Shown here: in pieces, positions 25,237 through 35,371 of the stretch | How positions within the stretch are numbered: position 1 is the stretch's first letter | How the letters are laid out: each line of letters opens with the position of its first letter | Source of the DNA: Candidatus Electryonea clarkiae | GTDB lineage: Bacteria > Electryoneota > Electryoneia > Electryoneales > Electryoneaceae | Assembly: GCA_030765455.1 (NCBI GenBank) | Contig: JAVCCM010000041.1 | Location: 1-64,000 of the forward strand | Length of the DNA stretch: 64,000 bases | Direction of reading: 5' to 3' | Translations under genes and position numbers: made by a program | Notes under the pieces: generated by a model | The model's database searches: none | Told to the model about the DNA's origin: nothing | The model's input: the letters and a program-made list of their open reading frames with translations, nothing else

Positions 25237-26325
25237 ATGATTAAAAATCGTGGTGTGGTCTCGTTGACTGCTTTTCTGATTGCAGTTATGATTTTAACAG
25301 TTGGGTGTGTGAGTCAATATGTTCGTTCTGCCAAGATTTATGTGCAGCAGGGTGATAATAAAAATGCCAAAGAAGAACTACTTAAAGGCAAAGATGTTAC
25401 ACCGAATGATCCTCAACTTTTTCACCTGCTTGGCAGAGTTCATGCGGAATTGGAAGAATGGGAGGAGATGAACGTTGCTTTCAATCATGTAATGGAACTC
25501 ACTGATAGTTTCAATGATGATATTGAAGCAACTCGAAAAGAATCCTGGCGCATGGTGTTTAACAAGGGAGTTAAGCCTTTTAATAAGGAAGACTATAGTA
25601 AAGCGCTGGTTAGTTTTAAAAATGCTCTCATTATCATTCCAGGAAAGTATGAAACATTAAAGCAGTTAGGTTTATGTTATTTGCAGTTGGAAAACACTGA
25701 GAAAGCTGAAGAATATTTGAAAGCCGCCATTGAAACTGAAAGTGATATGACGACGAAAAACGCTGATGATCCAAAATATGATTTATCATCAAGAATTAAT
25801 CTCCTGAATATTTATATGCTGGGAAAAAGATGGGATGAGGTTATCTCAATTGCTCAGGATATTTTGGAGCATGAGCCCGGCAGGGCAGATGTAATAGATA
25901 AAATCGCTCTCGCTTATCAGCAAACGGATCAGGATGAAAAGGCTATTAAAGCCTGGGATGATGTTATAAAAGTAAACCCGGAGAATCCGGACTATTATTA
26001 TAACAAGGGTAACATACTATACAGGATGGAACGTCTTGAAGAAGCAGCAGAAGCCTATAAAAGTACTTTGAAATACAAGCCTGATGACGAAGAGGCATTT
26101 GCTCTCTTAACTAACGCTTTATTGCGATTGGAAGACTGGCAAGGGCTGGTGGAACTTCTGGAACCGGCACTATTTCAGGGTGGAGCCGTTGAAGCACCTG
26201 AAAACCCTGAAAAAGATGTGAATATCTGGAGAATCCTTAATGCTGCCTATGTGAATATCGGTGAAAACGAAAAAGCACTTGTTACCTCGAAAGTCATTAT
26301 AACTCTTGAGGGCGACTCACCCTGA
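25237..26325 (+). CDS. TPR-repeat lipoprotein
   Basis: A 362-residue exported protein. A signal sequence ends in a lipobox-like LTVGC (cysteine near residue 24), then tetratricopeptide repeats fill most of the chain, including NAKEELLKGKDVTPNDPQLF, ALVSFKNALIIIPGKYETL, AIKAWDDVIKVNPENPDYYY and AAEAYKSTLKYKPDDEEAF. TPR lipoproteins are scaffolds in the periplasm, for example in outer-membrane assembly or secretion. It stands at the head of the uppS-tamB-bamA cluster, so a role in envelope assembly is a reasonable inference, not shown. GAGGGGAAGG precedes the ATG. Confidence 0.8.
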   Translation: MIKNRGVVSLTAFLIAVMILTVGCVSQYVRSAKIYVQQGDNKNAKEELLKGKDVTPNDPQLFHLLGRVHAELEEWEEMNVAFNHVMELTDSFNDDIEATRKESWRMVFNKGVKPFNKEDYSKALVSFKNALIIIPGKYETLKQLGLCYLQLENTEKAEEYLKAAIETESDMTTKNADDPKYDLSSRINLLNIYMLGKRWDEVISIAQDILEHEPGRADVIDKIALAYQQTDQDEKAIKAWDDVIKVNPENPDYYYNKGNILYRMERLEEAAEAYKSTLKYKPDDEEAFALLTNALLRLEDWQGLVELLEPALFQGGAVEAPENPEKDVNIWRILNAAYVNIGENEKALVTSKVIITLEGDSP

Positions 26326-26382
26326 TTATTCAAATAATATAGTTATGAAGAACTTACTCAATTTGTTAATTTTCGATCAGAT

Positions 26383-27126
26383 ATGATAACATCCGAAGAA
26401 CAAGAACTGCTTGCACAAGTCCGGCAAACTGAAAGGTTGCCGAGGCATATTGCTTTTATCATGGATGGCAATGGTCGTTGGGCTAAGAAGCAAAATTTAC
26501 CACGTTTTTTCGGGCACAGGGAGGGTGTAACCTCTGTCCGCGAGATAGTGGAAGCAGGAGTGGATCTCAAGATTGGGGTGATGACATTTTATACGTTCTC
26601 AAAAGAGAATTGGAAACGTCCTCCCAAAGAAGTATCTGCATTGATGAAACTTCTGGTTTCCACCATTCGTAAGGAAGTCGATGACCTTGATGAAAATAAT
26701 GTCAGGCTCAGAACAATAGGTAATCTTGAAGATCTTCCAAAAGCTCCCAGAGAAGAACTTGAGCATGCTAAAGAACGCCTTCAAAATAACACGGGATTAA
26801 TCTTAAATCTTGCATTATCATATGGAGGAAGACAGGATATTCTTAATACGGTAAACCGTTGCATCAAGAATGGTAAAAAGTCGATTGATGAAACGGATTT
26901 CTCAAATGCTCTCGATACCTCAGGACTTATTGATCCTGATTTGCTAATTAGAACTTCAGGTGAGCACAGGTTAAGTAATTTTTTGCTCTGGCAATGCGCT
27001 TATACTGAGATTTATATAGTTGATACATTTTGGCCTGATTTTCGAAAAATCGATTTGTATAAAGCAATCCTGGATTATAAACAGCGAGAGAGAAGATTTG
27101 GCGCTATCAGTGAACAGTTGGCTTAA
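26383..27126 (+). CDS. uppS: Isoprenyl transferase (undecaprenyl diphosphate synthase)
   Basis: A 247-residue cis-prenyltransferase that makes the C55 lipid carrier for peptidoglycan, O-antigen and other glycans. The catalytic aspartate is D28 in AFIMDGNGRWA; the later motifs TFYTFSKENWKRP, LALSYGGRQDI and LLIRTSGEHRLSNFLLWQ are intact. It precedes a short FAD-binding protein and tamB in the same direction. Confidence 0.97.
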   Translation: MITSEEQELLAQVRQTERLPRHIAFIMDGNGRWAKKQNLPRFFGHREGVTSVREIVEAGVDLKIGVMTFYTFSKENWKRPPKEVSALMKLLVSTIRKEVDDLDENNVRLRTIGNLEDLPKAPREELEHAKERLQNNTGLILNLALSYGGRQDILNTVNRCIKNGKKSIDETDFSNALDTSGLIDPDLLIRTSGEHRLSNFLLWQCAYTEIYIVDTFWPDFRKIDLYKAILDYKQRERRFGAISEQLA

Positions 27127-27128
27127 TA

Positions 27129-27827
27129 GTGGATTTCAGTGCTGCTAATCTCGAGAGACTTAAGCAATATTTTGATCAAATCTGGCTGGATGAGGCTGCA
27201 TATCCAGCAATATTGCCAAAAACAATGGAAGACGTCATGAGTGCAATATCCTGGTGCAGGCAAAATGGCTGGAAGCTATTATTTGTGGGGTCCGGGCATT
27301 CCTTTTCTGCAAGGTTTAAGGTACCTGACAGGGTGCTGACACTTGTTTCTGTTGCAAGAGATGGTATGTCCACACCGGATTTGAAAGATCTAACCGTAGA
27401 AGTTGAATCAGGTGTTCCGGTTGAGGCTGTGGATGATTATGTGAAGCATAATGGCTTCAGACTTGACAATTTGCCACCGGATTATGAAGGCACTATCGGT
27501 GGATTGATTTGCGGGGAATTTGGGAGTACTATCCGCAATTTAATTCAAGGTGTTGATATTGTTGATGGAAGAGCAATGAGTTTAAGATTTGGGGGGAGAG
27601 TACGCAAAAATGTCAGTGGTTTCGACATTGCCGGACTCTTCGCAGGCAGCAGAGGAAGATTAGGCTGGCTGGACCGGGTTTATCTACGGTTAACTCCGCT
27701 TCAAGCGCCTTTCGTACCTGTCAAAAAGAGAAAGCTGCAAACATCAATGCCTGAAACCGATGGAATTTTCGAACGGATTAAATCCGCATTTGATCCGGAT
27801 AGTGTTTTTATGACAGATTTTTCTTGA
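27129..27827 (+). CDS. Short PCMH-type FAD-binding protein (GlcE-like)
   Basis: A 232-residue protein related to the FAD-binding domain of FAD-linked oxidases, closest in layout to GlcE, the second subunit of glycolate oxidase. FAD-contact segments are visible: LPKTMEDVMSAISWC, LLFVGSGHSFSARF, DYEGTIGGLICGEFGS and LFAGSRGRLGWLDRVYLRL; it ends with an ERIKSAFDPDSVF motif like GlcE. It is about 100 residues shorter than GlcE and no GlcD or GlcF is present. The start is GTG, 2 nt after uppS. Lying between uppS and tamB, it may act in envelope lipid or sugar chemistry, but the substrate is unknown. Confidence 0.72.
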   Translation: MDFSAANLERLKQYFDQIWLDEAAYPAILPKTMEDVMSAISWCRQNGWKLLFVGSGHSFSARFKVPDRVLTLVSVARDGMSTPDLKDLTVEVESGVPVEAVDDYVKHNGFRLDNLPPDYEGTIGGLICGEFGSTIRNLIQGVDIVDGRAMSLRFGGRVRKNVSGFDIAGLFAGSRGRLGWLDRVYLRLTPLQAPFVPVKKRKLQTSMPETDGIFERIKSAFDPDSVFMTDFS

Positions 27828-27834
27828 GTCTGTC

Positions 27835-30800
27835 ATGCGGCGTCGTCCATTCGTGCTCGTTCTCGCCGTATTCCTGCTTGCCCTGGCTTTTTGTCTATTT
27901 ATTCTACTCAGGTATATTAACAGATCTCATTTTATTAAGAATAAGATAGTTGAGATTACCGAAAATATTTCAGGGACTCTCCAGATATCAAATGCTAATC
28001 TCTACCCAACAACACTTCGACTGAAACAACTCACATATTTCACTGCAGATTCGTCCATAGAAATATCCATTGAAGAATTACGGTTAAATATTCGAGTACA
28101 AAACCTTATTAAACAAAAAGATGGTGGGATAGAACGAATAATCAGTGGGGCATCGCTGATCAATCCGACTTTTATCATTCATCAGATCCCTGGAGTGATG
28201 GATGACGATGAAGATAATAACATCTTGATCAAACCCGAGACATTTAGATTCGTAGAGCATTTTGATGTAAAAGGAGGTGAAGTAATTTATCTTGCTGATG
28301 ATGAAGATTCCTGGCTTAGGATCACCTCACTGAATGGTTGGGTAAACTCAATTGACCAGCAAGATGTCAATTTCAGTTTTTCTGCTGATTTGTATGATGA
28401 TACTTCAAGCAGCCTGAATATAGATGGAACTGCTGATTTCTTATCGTCAAATTTTCTATGCAATCTTTCCCTTGACCAGTTTGATTTTCAAAATGCAGAA
28501 CTTCCGGATAATTCTCCTGTGAAATTACTGGGAGGAAATATAAGGCTTGTATCTCAATTAAATTATGATACAACCGGAACACGTATTAACGGTGAGTGGA
28601 ATGTATCTGATTGTGCTATCGAAATTTTTGATAAAATACATGTTGACCACCTCTATCTTTCCAGTAAAATTACCGAGAACCAAATTTACTTTGAAGGCGA
28701 TTTAAATATCCAGGATGATTCCGCGAAATTGAGTGGATCATTTCCCATCGTGAAAGATCCAGTGCTTGAAGCCAGATTAGAGATTCCACGTGGGCGTTTA
28801 GGTATGCATTTGAAAAATTTTCGTGCTTTGAAGTCTGAAAAGAGCATTCTTGGCATCGTCCATGCCTATACTCTTTTTAAATGGAAACCGGCAAAAAGAG
28901 ACTGGAATTTCAGGGCGAGAGTTGTCTCTGACAGCTTGAGGATAAAGATTGGACCATTAAGGGATGTCAATACCAATATGCATTGGGATAGAAGAAAATC
29001 CCGGTTGGTCTTTGATTCTGCAACTGCAACATATTTCGGCATAGATGTTTCCGGTGATGGGGATTACCAGCCTTATGATAATCATTTGATCGACATGGAT
29101 CTTGTTGTATCTGGTATGTTTGATCCGGAAGGTCTTCCAGCATGGACAGAACCTCTACGAAATAAACAAATTAAAACTCATTTTGATGTTTTTGCCCAGA
29201 GAGGTGAAGGTTACAAGTTCGATGGCACCGGAAGCGTGAGATCAGATAATGATCCTGCAGTTGGCGAAATTTCAGGATATTTTTCGAGCCAGGGTTATGA
29301 GGCACGTATAGATTTATATTCACCATACCGCCGTAATTCTTCTGCAGAAATTAAATCAGTTATGAAAAAACCGCCAAGAATGAGCACAAGTGAACCTCAT
29401 ATATTAGCTGAATGGTGGGACAGCTCATTTGGAGATATGAGCCTGTTGGATAAATTTAATACCTATTCCGAGTTCGACTACAGGTCAAATGTACTAAAAT
29501 CAGCAACAACAGTTTTCTATCCAAAAGGTAATATAGAATTTAAAATTTATGGAAGCACAGAATTAGAATCGGAGAATCGCTACAACGGGAAATTCAGCTA
29601 TACTTTAACGAAGGATAACGATTTTATTGGTAATGGCGATTTGGGGATTTCATATTTCAAACAAGATTTGAGCATTAACCAATTTAGTTTTAACGACTAC
29701 CTGTTTGCATCAGGAGCGATTAATTTTCAGAAAAAGGAATTTGAGAACCTCACGGTGATCATTGAGGAACTTGATATTGGTGATCTTGTTGAGAGAGCAA
29801 CGGAACTTTCAGCATCAGATGTAAGTGGTTTAATAAACGGTAGAGCCAATATCAATGGATCGTTAGAGAATCCTGTAGTTGAAGCTAACTTTGAAATGAG
29901 TAACGGCAGGTATAAAGATTTGCAGCAATACTGGGGTATTCTTTCTCTTTCAACGAATATTACAGGTGATTTAGTTATTGATGCAGGAAAGTTTGGACGG
30001 GCTGAAACCATTCTTCTGAAGCTTGACGGCGAATACAATATTCCTTCCGATTCGTTGAATATCCTGATCGAATCTACCGGTTCGGATGCAAATATTCTTG
30101 CTGAAGCATTCACAGGAAGAACAAACCTGGTAGAAGGTTTAATCACCCTTACAGGCAGAGTGACAGGCGGATTAGGTCTGCCAGCATGGAACGGGAATGT
30201 AGAACTAACCGATGCAAAAATATCCGGTATTGAATTTGATAATGTGGACATTCAAATCGATGGAATTACTACAAAACGGCTTGGACACGTGCTCTATCTC
30301 AGGCGTTTTGATATGCAGAAAACCGATGAATATCAATTGACTATCAACGGTGCAATACCCCTCAATAAGAGTGCAGGTTTAGTAGAAATTAATATGGAAG
30401 GGAATGTCCTTCAACTCTTACCACAGTTGTCTGATTATGTAATAAGTGCAAAAGGAAAAGGGAAAATATCATCAACCTGGCTGGTTATAGCCGGTCAGAA
30501 AATTGCTATCGGCGAGACGCAAATGAATATAATCGACGGCGATTTGAAATTTACAGATTTTATTCCGGATTTAGAAGATTTTCAAGTTGATATCTCTGTC
30601 AATGATGATGGATATCTGAATATAAATCAATTTTCCGGTGAAATTGGAAAGAACGGAACTTTTGAGATACAAAATGTACAGCCAAATTCCTCAGACAGCG
30701 TTGTTGCATACTTTCCTGTGATTTTGCAACCTATTGAACTCAATATGGGTGTTCTTAAATTTCGAACAGTTGAAGAAGATGGAATTCCAATTCGAATACC

Positions 30801-32328
30801 AGATCTAATGACGACCTCAGAATATGCGCGAATTCGATTGGGAGGGTCTGACAGGAGCGAAATTAGTTCATCATCTGCTTCGATTGCTGAAACAATTGCT
30901 GAGGTTCTCGAATTCAACCGTGAGGATAATACTCCCGATTTACCCGACACGAATGCTGTTGACGACAATGCATGGTTCCAGGTATCAGGACCTTCGCCAG
31001 GACATTCATTTGTCTATAATCGGTCAATTATTAATGATTTGAATGGAACACCATCTGAAAGTTCAGGTCTTGACATTGATAACGGCGGAAATGGAAAGCT
31101 TGTTGCAGTAGAGGCTGAAATCCCAGGTATCGGTCTTGATTCCCTGCTAATTGGGTCTAGGACACAATCAACTGAAAGTAGCGCAACGCTGATCCCGATC
31201 CCTGAAATGCGGGGAGATGGTCTAAAGCTTCAGGGTTCAATTGAAGTTTCCAATGCGAGAATAACTTATCCACCCAAGGAAAAAGATGAGATTGCTGAAA
31301 AGAAAGAAAATTATTTCAAACAACTGATAGAAACAGCAGAGTGGGATGTTGAAACTGTTATTGGTAGAGACGTTTGGTATGTATATGATATCGAGGGCTT
31401 TGAAAATGCGCCTTTGGTGAATCAATTTAAAGGGTTTCTTGATCGAATCAGTATAGAGACCACAATCAGTCCATCCGAACAAACAGGAACAATTCTGCTT
31501 TCAGGTCGTATCGCAGATGAAACATTCCGAATGCTGGGTGAGCTGGTATCAAACAGGGGAAGTATTGATTTTCTTGATCAGTCATTCCAGGTAGAGCAAG
31601 CAAACATCATTTTTGATAACTCGGATATCCTGCCTGTGGTCAGCGGTAGGGCAGCAGTGGATGTGGTCGATCCGGAGACAGGATTTACAAGAATTGTTTA
31701 TTTGACTCTGTACGTTATTGATCCAGTAACCGGCCAGCGTAATACACGTGGGCGATGGGGTGATTTTATACTTATCCTGGAGGGTGATCCCGGGACCAGT
31801 GTTGAAGGTGAGATGAGCCAAGAAGAAATCCTGAGTTTGATGGGATATTCTGCGGAGGGTTTGACCGGAAAGTTCGGCTCAATAGGAGGGTCTGTTATCA
31901 ATAGGGTTTCAAGAAGGTTACTAAGGCCGATTGAGAGGGATGTGGAACGGTGGCTTAGATTGGATCTTGTCAGATTAAATCCTGCAATATCTACAAGTTG
32001 GATGGGATTAGATGATTCGGCAGCAGATACTCTTCCACCAGTACAACAAACTGGATTGGCTGGAAAATATCTGCCTGGAAGTACTTTCACTGTTGGAAAA
32101 TATATAACTACAGAAATTTATATAAGCTATACAGGTCAATTAGCAAACGAAGTTATGCTCGAAGGCGTTGCAAGTCAGGGCAGAATCGGTCTCTTGCAGA
32201 CATGGAATTTCACATATCGCATCAACAGACTCTCTCCCAATCTTGTGTTTGATGCAGGATGGGAATATGACAATCTTGAAAAACTCGATAATCGTTCCGC
32301 CAAGCTTAGATATACTTTTACATTTTAA
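27835..32328 (+). CDS. tamB: TamB-like translocation and assembly / lipid-transfer protein
   Basis: A 1497-residue AsmA/TamB-type bridge protein. Residues 8-27 form an N-terminal inner-membrane anchor; the body is a long repeated beta-strand groove; the C-terminal about 350 residues are the TamB (DUF490) domain, with GDPGTSVEGEMSQEEILSLM, a RRLLRPIERDVERWLRLDLV helix and the terminal strands ending in KLRYTFTF. TamB proteins span the periplasm and are linked to outer-membrane protein assembly and phospholipid movement. It lies directly upstream of bamA, in place of tamA. Confidence 0.92.
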   Translation: MRRRPFVLVLAVFLLALAFCLFILLRYINRSHFIKNKIVEITENISGTLQISNANLYPTTLRLKQLTYFTADSSIEISIEELRLNIRVQNLIKQKDGGIERIISGASLINPTFIIHQIPGVMDDDEDNNILIKPETFRFVEHFDVKGGEVIYLADDEDSWLRITSLNGWVNSIDQQDVNFSFSADLYDDTSSSLNIDGTADFLSSNFLCNLSLDQFDFQNAELPDNSPVKLLGGNIRLVSQLNYDTTGTRINGEWNVSDCAIEIFDKIHVDHLYLSSKITENQIYFEGDLNIQDDSAKLSGSFPIVKDPVLEARLEIPRGRLGMHLKNFRALKSEKSILGIVHAYTLFKWKPAKRDWNFRARVVSDSLRIKIGPLRDVNTNMHWDRRKSRLVFDSATATYFGIDVSGDGDYQPYDNHLIDMDLVVSGMFDPEGLPAWTEPLRNKQIKTHFDVFAQRGEGYKFDGTGSVRSDNDPAVGEISGYFSSQGYEARIDLYSPYRRNSSAEIKSVMKKPPRMSTSEPHILAEWWDSSFGDMSLLDKFNTYSEFDYRSNVLKSATTVFYPKGNIEFKIYGSTELESENRYNGKFSYTLTKDNDFIGNGDLGISYFKQDLSINQFSFNDYLFASGAINFQKKEFENLTVIIEELDIGDLVERATELSASDVSGLINGRANINGSLENPVVEANFEMSNGRYKDLQQYWGILSLSTNITGDLVIDAGKFGRAETILLKLDGEYNIPSDSLNILIESTGSDANILAEAFTGRTNLVEGLITLTGRVTGGLGLPAWNGNVELTDAKISGIEFDNVDIQIDGITTKRLGHVLYLRRFDMQKTDEYQLTINGAIPLNKSAGLVEINMEGNVLQLLPQLSDYVISAKGKGKISSTWLVIAGQKIAIGETQMNIIDGDLKFTDFIPDLEDFQVDISVNDDGYLNINQFSGEIGKNGTFEIQNVQPNSSDSVVAYFPVILQPIELNMGVLKFRTVEEDGIPIRIPDLMTTSEYARIRLGGSDRSEISSSSASIAETIAEVLEFNREDNTPDLPDTNAVDDNAWFQVSGPSPGHSFVYNRSIINDLNGTPSESSGLDIDNGGNGKLVAVEAEIPGIGLDSLLIGSRTQSTESSATLIPIPEMRGDGLKLQGSIEVSNARITYPPKEKDEIAEKKENYFKQLIETAEWDVETVIGRDVWYVYDIEGFENAPLVNQFKGFLDRISIETTISPSEQTGTILLSGRIADETFRMLGELVSNRGSIDFLDQSFQVEQANIIFDNSDILPVVSGRAAVDVVDPETGFTRIVYLTLYVIDPVTGQRNTRGRWGDFILILEGDPGTSVEGEMSQEEILSLMGYSAEGLTGKFGSIGGSVINRVSRRLLRPIERDVERWLRLDLVRLNPAISTSWMGLDDSAADTLPPVQQTGLAGKYLPGSTFTVGKYITTEIYISYTGQLANEVMLEGVASQGRIGLLQTWNFTYRINRLSPNLVFDAGWEYDNLEKLDNRSAKLRYTFTF

Positions 32329-32376
32329 TTCAAAAAAGAAATAAATACCGGAAGTTTTATTACGGATTGATGACCA

Positions 32377-32405
32377 TTGAGACAGATTGTAAAAAAATGT
32401 AAACT
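32377..32405 (+). promoter_or_regulatory. Possible promoter for the bamA-skp-lpx block
   Basis: TTGAGA (32377-32382), 17 nt, TAAACT (32400-32405), about 55 nt before the bamA ATG. Confidence 0.45.
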
Positions 32406-32462
32406 TTACTTTCATGGCTCAAAACTGTAACTTAACAAGTTTTGAACGAGAAGCATAAAAAA

Positions 32463-34805
32463 ATGATTCAACGACTTACTAAAATCTTATTTCTTTCACA
32501 GGTATTATTCCTGGTCACCATTTGTGTTCCGGAATTGTATTCACAACCCGTAGAACCTCCCCAGGGCATAAAGGTCCTGGGTGTCAGGGTGGAAGGTTCT
32601 GTCAGTGCCGACCAGGGATTGGTTATTGCCAACTCAGGACTGATAGTCGGCAGGGAAGTGATGGGCGAGGACATCCAGAAATCAATTCGTAGAATCTGGT
32701 CATTAAACCTGTTCAGCCATGTCGAATTGCTTTTGGAGCGTGAGGTGTCTGACGGTGGGTTCTTTCTGATAAAAGTGAAAGAATATCCGCGTCTTGATAA
32801 AGTTTCGGTACATGGGCAGAAGAAAATCAAAAAGAAAGAAATTGAGGAGATACTTAATCTCTACAAGGGGCAAGTATTACGTCCGGCAAGGATTCAAAAA
32901 TCACTCAGAGATTTGAAGAATGAGTACAAAGAAAAGGGATATCTCCTTGCAGAAATTGAGACGGAGATTGTCGATACCGACGATGAAATGAAAAAAGAAT
33001 TACATGTTGAGATTGATGAAGGGAAAAAAGTACGGATTAAGAAGATATATTTTGAAGGAAACGAGGCATTCAAAGACAAAAAGCTTAGAAAAAAGCTGAA
33101 GAAAACCAAGCAGAAGGGAATTTTCAGAAGCGGTTCATTTGATCGCAATGAATACGAAACAGACCTTGAAAATATTATCTCATTTTACCGGAATAATGGT
33201 TACAGGGATGCTGAAATTATCGGAGATACAATAACGTATTCTGAAAATCGAAAACGTATGTTTCTGACAATTCAAATGAATGAAGGTACCAGTTATATTT
33301 TTGGAGACGTTTTATTTGAGGGCAATACGTTATTTGATGATGAGAAACTTTTATCACAGCTTGCTTTTAAGCCCGGTGATGTCTTCAGCAAGGAGAAGCT
33401 TGATTATACCTCTTCAGAACGTCTTGGCAGCCTTTATTATGACAAAGGTTATATCTATTCACGTATAGAACCCACTTTAATTCCGATAGGCGAAGATACA
33501 CTTGACGTTCATTATGCCGTGCATGAGGGAAACCAATTTAAAATTCGTAAGATCAATGTGATCGGCAATACTAAGACCAAGGAAAAGGTCATAAGAAGAG
33601 AATTTGTATTATATCCCGGTGAAACGTTTGATGTATCCAAATTACGCCGCAGCATTCGTGAAGTTACAATTCTTAACTATTTCGCCAATATAGTACCTGA
33701 CGTACAACAGGTGGATGACGACGAGGTTGACCTCTATATAGAAGTTGAAGAAAAGCCAACAGACCAGGCAAATCTTGCAGCCGGATACAGCGAACGTGAC
33801 GGAATGATCGGTTCAGTTGGTTTCATGATGCCAAACCTGTTAGGTAATGGGCAAAGATTTAATCTCGACTGGAATTTTGGACGTATATACAGAAGCTTCT
33901 CGATCAGCTTTACCGAGCCGTGGATGTTTAATACTCCTACTCTTGGCGGGATCAGTTTCTTTGATATGAGACGGGGCGGAACGTATTACGGTTTCGATGA
34001 ACAGGTGACCGGTGCAACATTCAGACTTGGAAGGCGGTTCCGCTGGCCTGACGATTATACCCGTGGTGATTGGATCTACAGGATTGATCGAACGTCATAT
34101 AATAATTTTTCAGATTCGTTCAGGTCATCCAATCCACGCGATCTTAAGGAAAATGAACCACGTTTCAGTAGTTCGTTAACGAATATATTTACCCGCGACA
34201 GCAGGGATAATCTTGAGTTTCCTTCAAATGGTAGTGTACAATCCTATTCCGTTGAGCTTGCAGGGAGCATTTTTGGAGGCAATGACCAATATGTTAAGCA
34301 GGTTTTCAAAAGTGAGTGGTATTTCCCGGTAGCGCCAAAGTTGGTTTTATACTCCTCAACCAAGTACGGTGTGCTGACAAGTTTGACTGATAAACCACAG
34401 GATATACCTTATATCGATTATTTCTTTATGGGAGGTAGCGGTATCAGTTTTGGCGAATCTCTGCGAGGGTATGAGGATAGGGCTGTTGGTCCACAGACGC
34501 AGATTGGCGGTTATGCTGTCGGTGGTAAAAGTTTGTTTAAACAAACCATAGAGGCTCGGATCCCGGTGATAACTACCCCTACTGTTTTCGCTCTTGGATT
34601 TGTTGATGCTGGAAATACCTGGCTGACCACGGGAGAAACCAACCTGAACAGGCTGAACCGGTCAATGGGATTCGGTATGCGATTGTATATGCCCTTTATC
34701 GGGCTCATAGGATTAGATTATGGATATGGTTTCGATTATCCGGCATTAAATGGAAAACGTAGAGGCAGATGGGTACCTCATTTCCAGTTTGGACGAACAT
34801 TTTAA
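32463..34805 (+). CDS. bamA: Outer-membrane protein assembly factor BamA
   Basis: A 780-residue Omp85 protein that folds and inserts beta-barrel proteins. A signal peptide (to about residue 28) is followed by five POTRA domains (about 35-415), each with the beta-alpha-alpha-beta-beta pattern, and a 16-strand surface-antigen barrel (about 430-780). The barrel has the FMGGSGISFGESLRGYEDR segment, a variant of the VRGY motif of strand loop 6, and ends in FGRTF with the terminal aromatic. ATG at 32463 gives a standard signal peptide; the TTG at 32442 adds seven residues. Skp, LpxD, LpxC-FabZ and LpxA follow, the classical envelope order. Confidence 0.97.
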   Translation: MIQRLTKILFLSQVLFLVTICVPELYSQPVEPPQGIKVLGVRVEGSVSADQGLVIANSGLIVGREVMGEDIQKSIRRIWSLNLFSHVELLLEREVSDGGFFLIKVKEYPRLDKVSVHGQKKIKKKEIEEILNLYKGQVLRPARIQKSLRDLKNEYKEKGYLLAEIETEIVDTDDEMKKELHVEIDEGKKVRIKKIYFEGNEAFKDKKLRKKLKKTKQKGIFRSGSFDRNEYETDLENIISFYRNNGYRDAEIIGDTITYSENRKRMFLTIQMNEGTSYIFGDVLFEGNTLFDDEKLLSQLAFKPGDVFSKEKLDYTSSERLGSLYYDKGYIYSRIEPTLIPIGEDTLDVHYAVHEGNQFKIRKINVIGNTKTKEKVIRREFVLYPGETFDVSKLRRSIREVTILNYFANIVPDVQQVDDDEVDLYIEVEEKPTDQANLAAGYSERDGMIGSVGFMMPNLLGNGQRFNLDWNFGRIYRSFSISFTEPWMFNTPTLGGISFFDMRRGGTYYGFDEQVTGATFRLGRRFRWPDDYTRGDWIYRIDRTSYNNFSDSFRSSNPRDLKENEPRFSSSLTNIFTRDSRDNLEFPSNGSVQSYSVELAGSIFGGNDQYVKQVFKSEWYFPVAPKLVLYSSTKYGVLTSLTDKPQDIPYIDYFFMGGSGISFGESLRGYEDRAVGPQTQIGGYAVGGKSLFKQTIEARIPVITTPTVFALGFVDAGNTWLTTGETNLNRLNRSMGFGMRLYMPFIGLIGLDYGYGFDYPALNGKRRGRWVPHFQFGRTF

Positions 34806-34864
34806 GAACATTCAAAAACTATAATAGTAAATGTTATTGATTTTTTTAGTGCAAGGAGCATAAA

Positions 34865-35371
34865 ATGAAGCGTATAGTATTAACAGTTCTGGCATTGATA
34901 TTTGTCGCCTCGCTGACTACAGCAAAAGATACGAAAATTGGTATCATCATTTCTCAGCGTATCATGGAAGAATATCCTGAAGCACAGGATGCGCAAAAAG
35001 TTCTGAGTGATGAAATCGCTGAATGGCAGCGTCAATCTCAACAGATGCAAGATGAGATTATGGAAAAAGAAAAAGAATATATGCAGATGGAATTGATGCT
35101 CTCCGAAGAAAAGAAAATGGAGAAACAAGCTGAATTGGAAAGGGATTATACGGAATTCCGTCAATTCCAGAGCGGTATTGAGCAGAAAGCTTTCCAGCGT
35201 AACCAGGAATTATTCCAGCCAATTAACGAAAAGATTCAAAAAGTCATAGATGAGATAGCTGTAGAGATGAGTTTTGATCTGATTCTTGATGCTGTTGGAA
35301 ATAATATTGCATATGCTGATCCGACACTTGACATTACAGATCGTGTTCTTGACGAATTGAAAAGACAATGA
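34865..35371 (+). CDS. skp: OmpH/Skp periplasmic chaperone
   Basis: A 168-residue OmpH family chaperone that holds unfolded outer-membrane proteins for BamA. A signal peptide ([20 protein letters not shown]) precedes a small beta body and long charged coiled-coil arms (about residues 45-120, rich in Glu, Gln and Met), then the body-completing strand [21 protein letters not shown] precedes the ATG. It is coupled to lpxD by an overlap. Confidence 0.95.
   Translation: MKRIVLTVLALIFVASLTTAKDTKIGIIISQRIMEEYPEAQDAQKVLSDEIAEWQRQSQQMQDEIMEKEKEYMQMELMLSEEKKMEKQAELERDYTEFRQFQSGIEQKAFQRNQELFQPINEKIQKVIDEIAVEMSFDLILDAVGNNIAYADPTLDITDRVLDELKRQ

Noticed and set aside
29727..30251. 174-codon minus-strand frame inside tamB
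   Set aside because: Antisense shadow of a recognised long gene, serine-rich without family resemblance.
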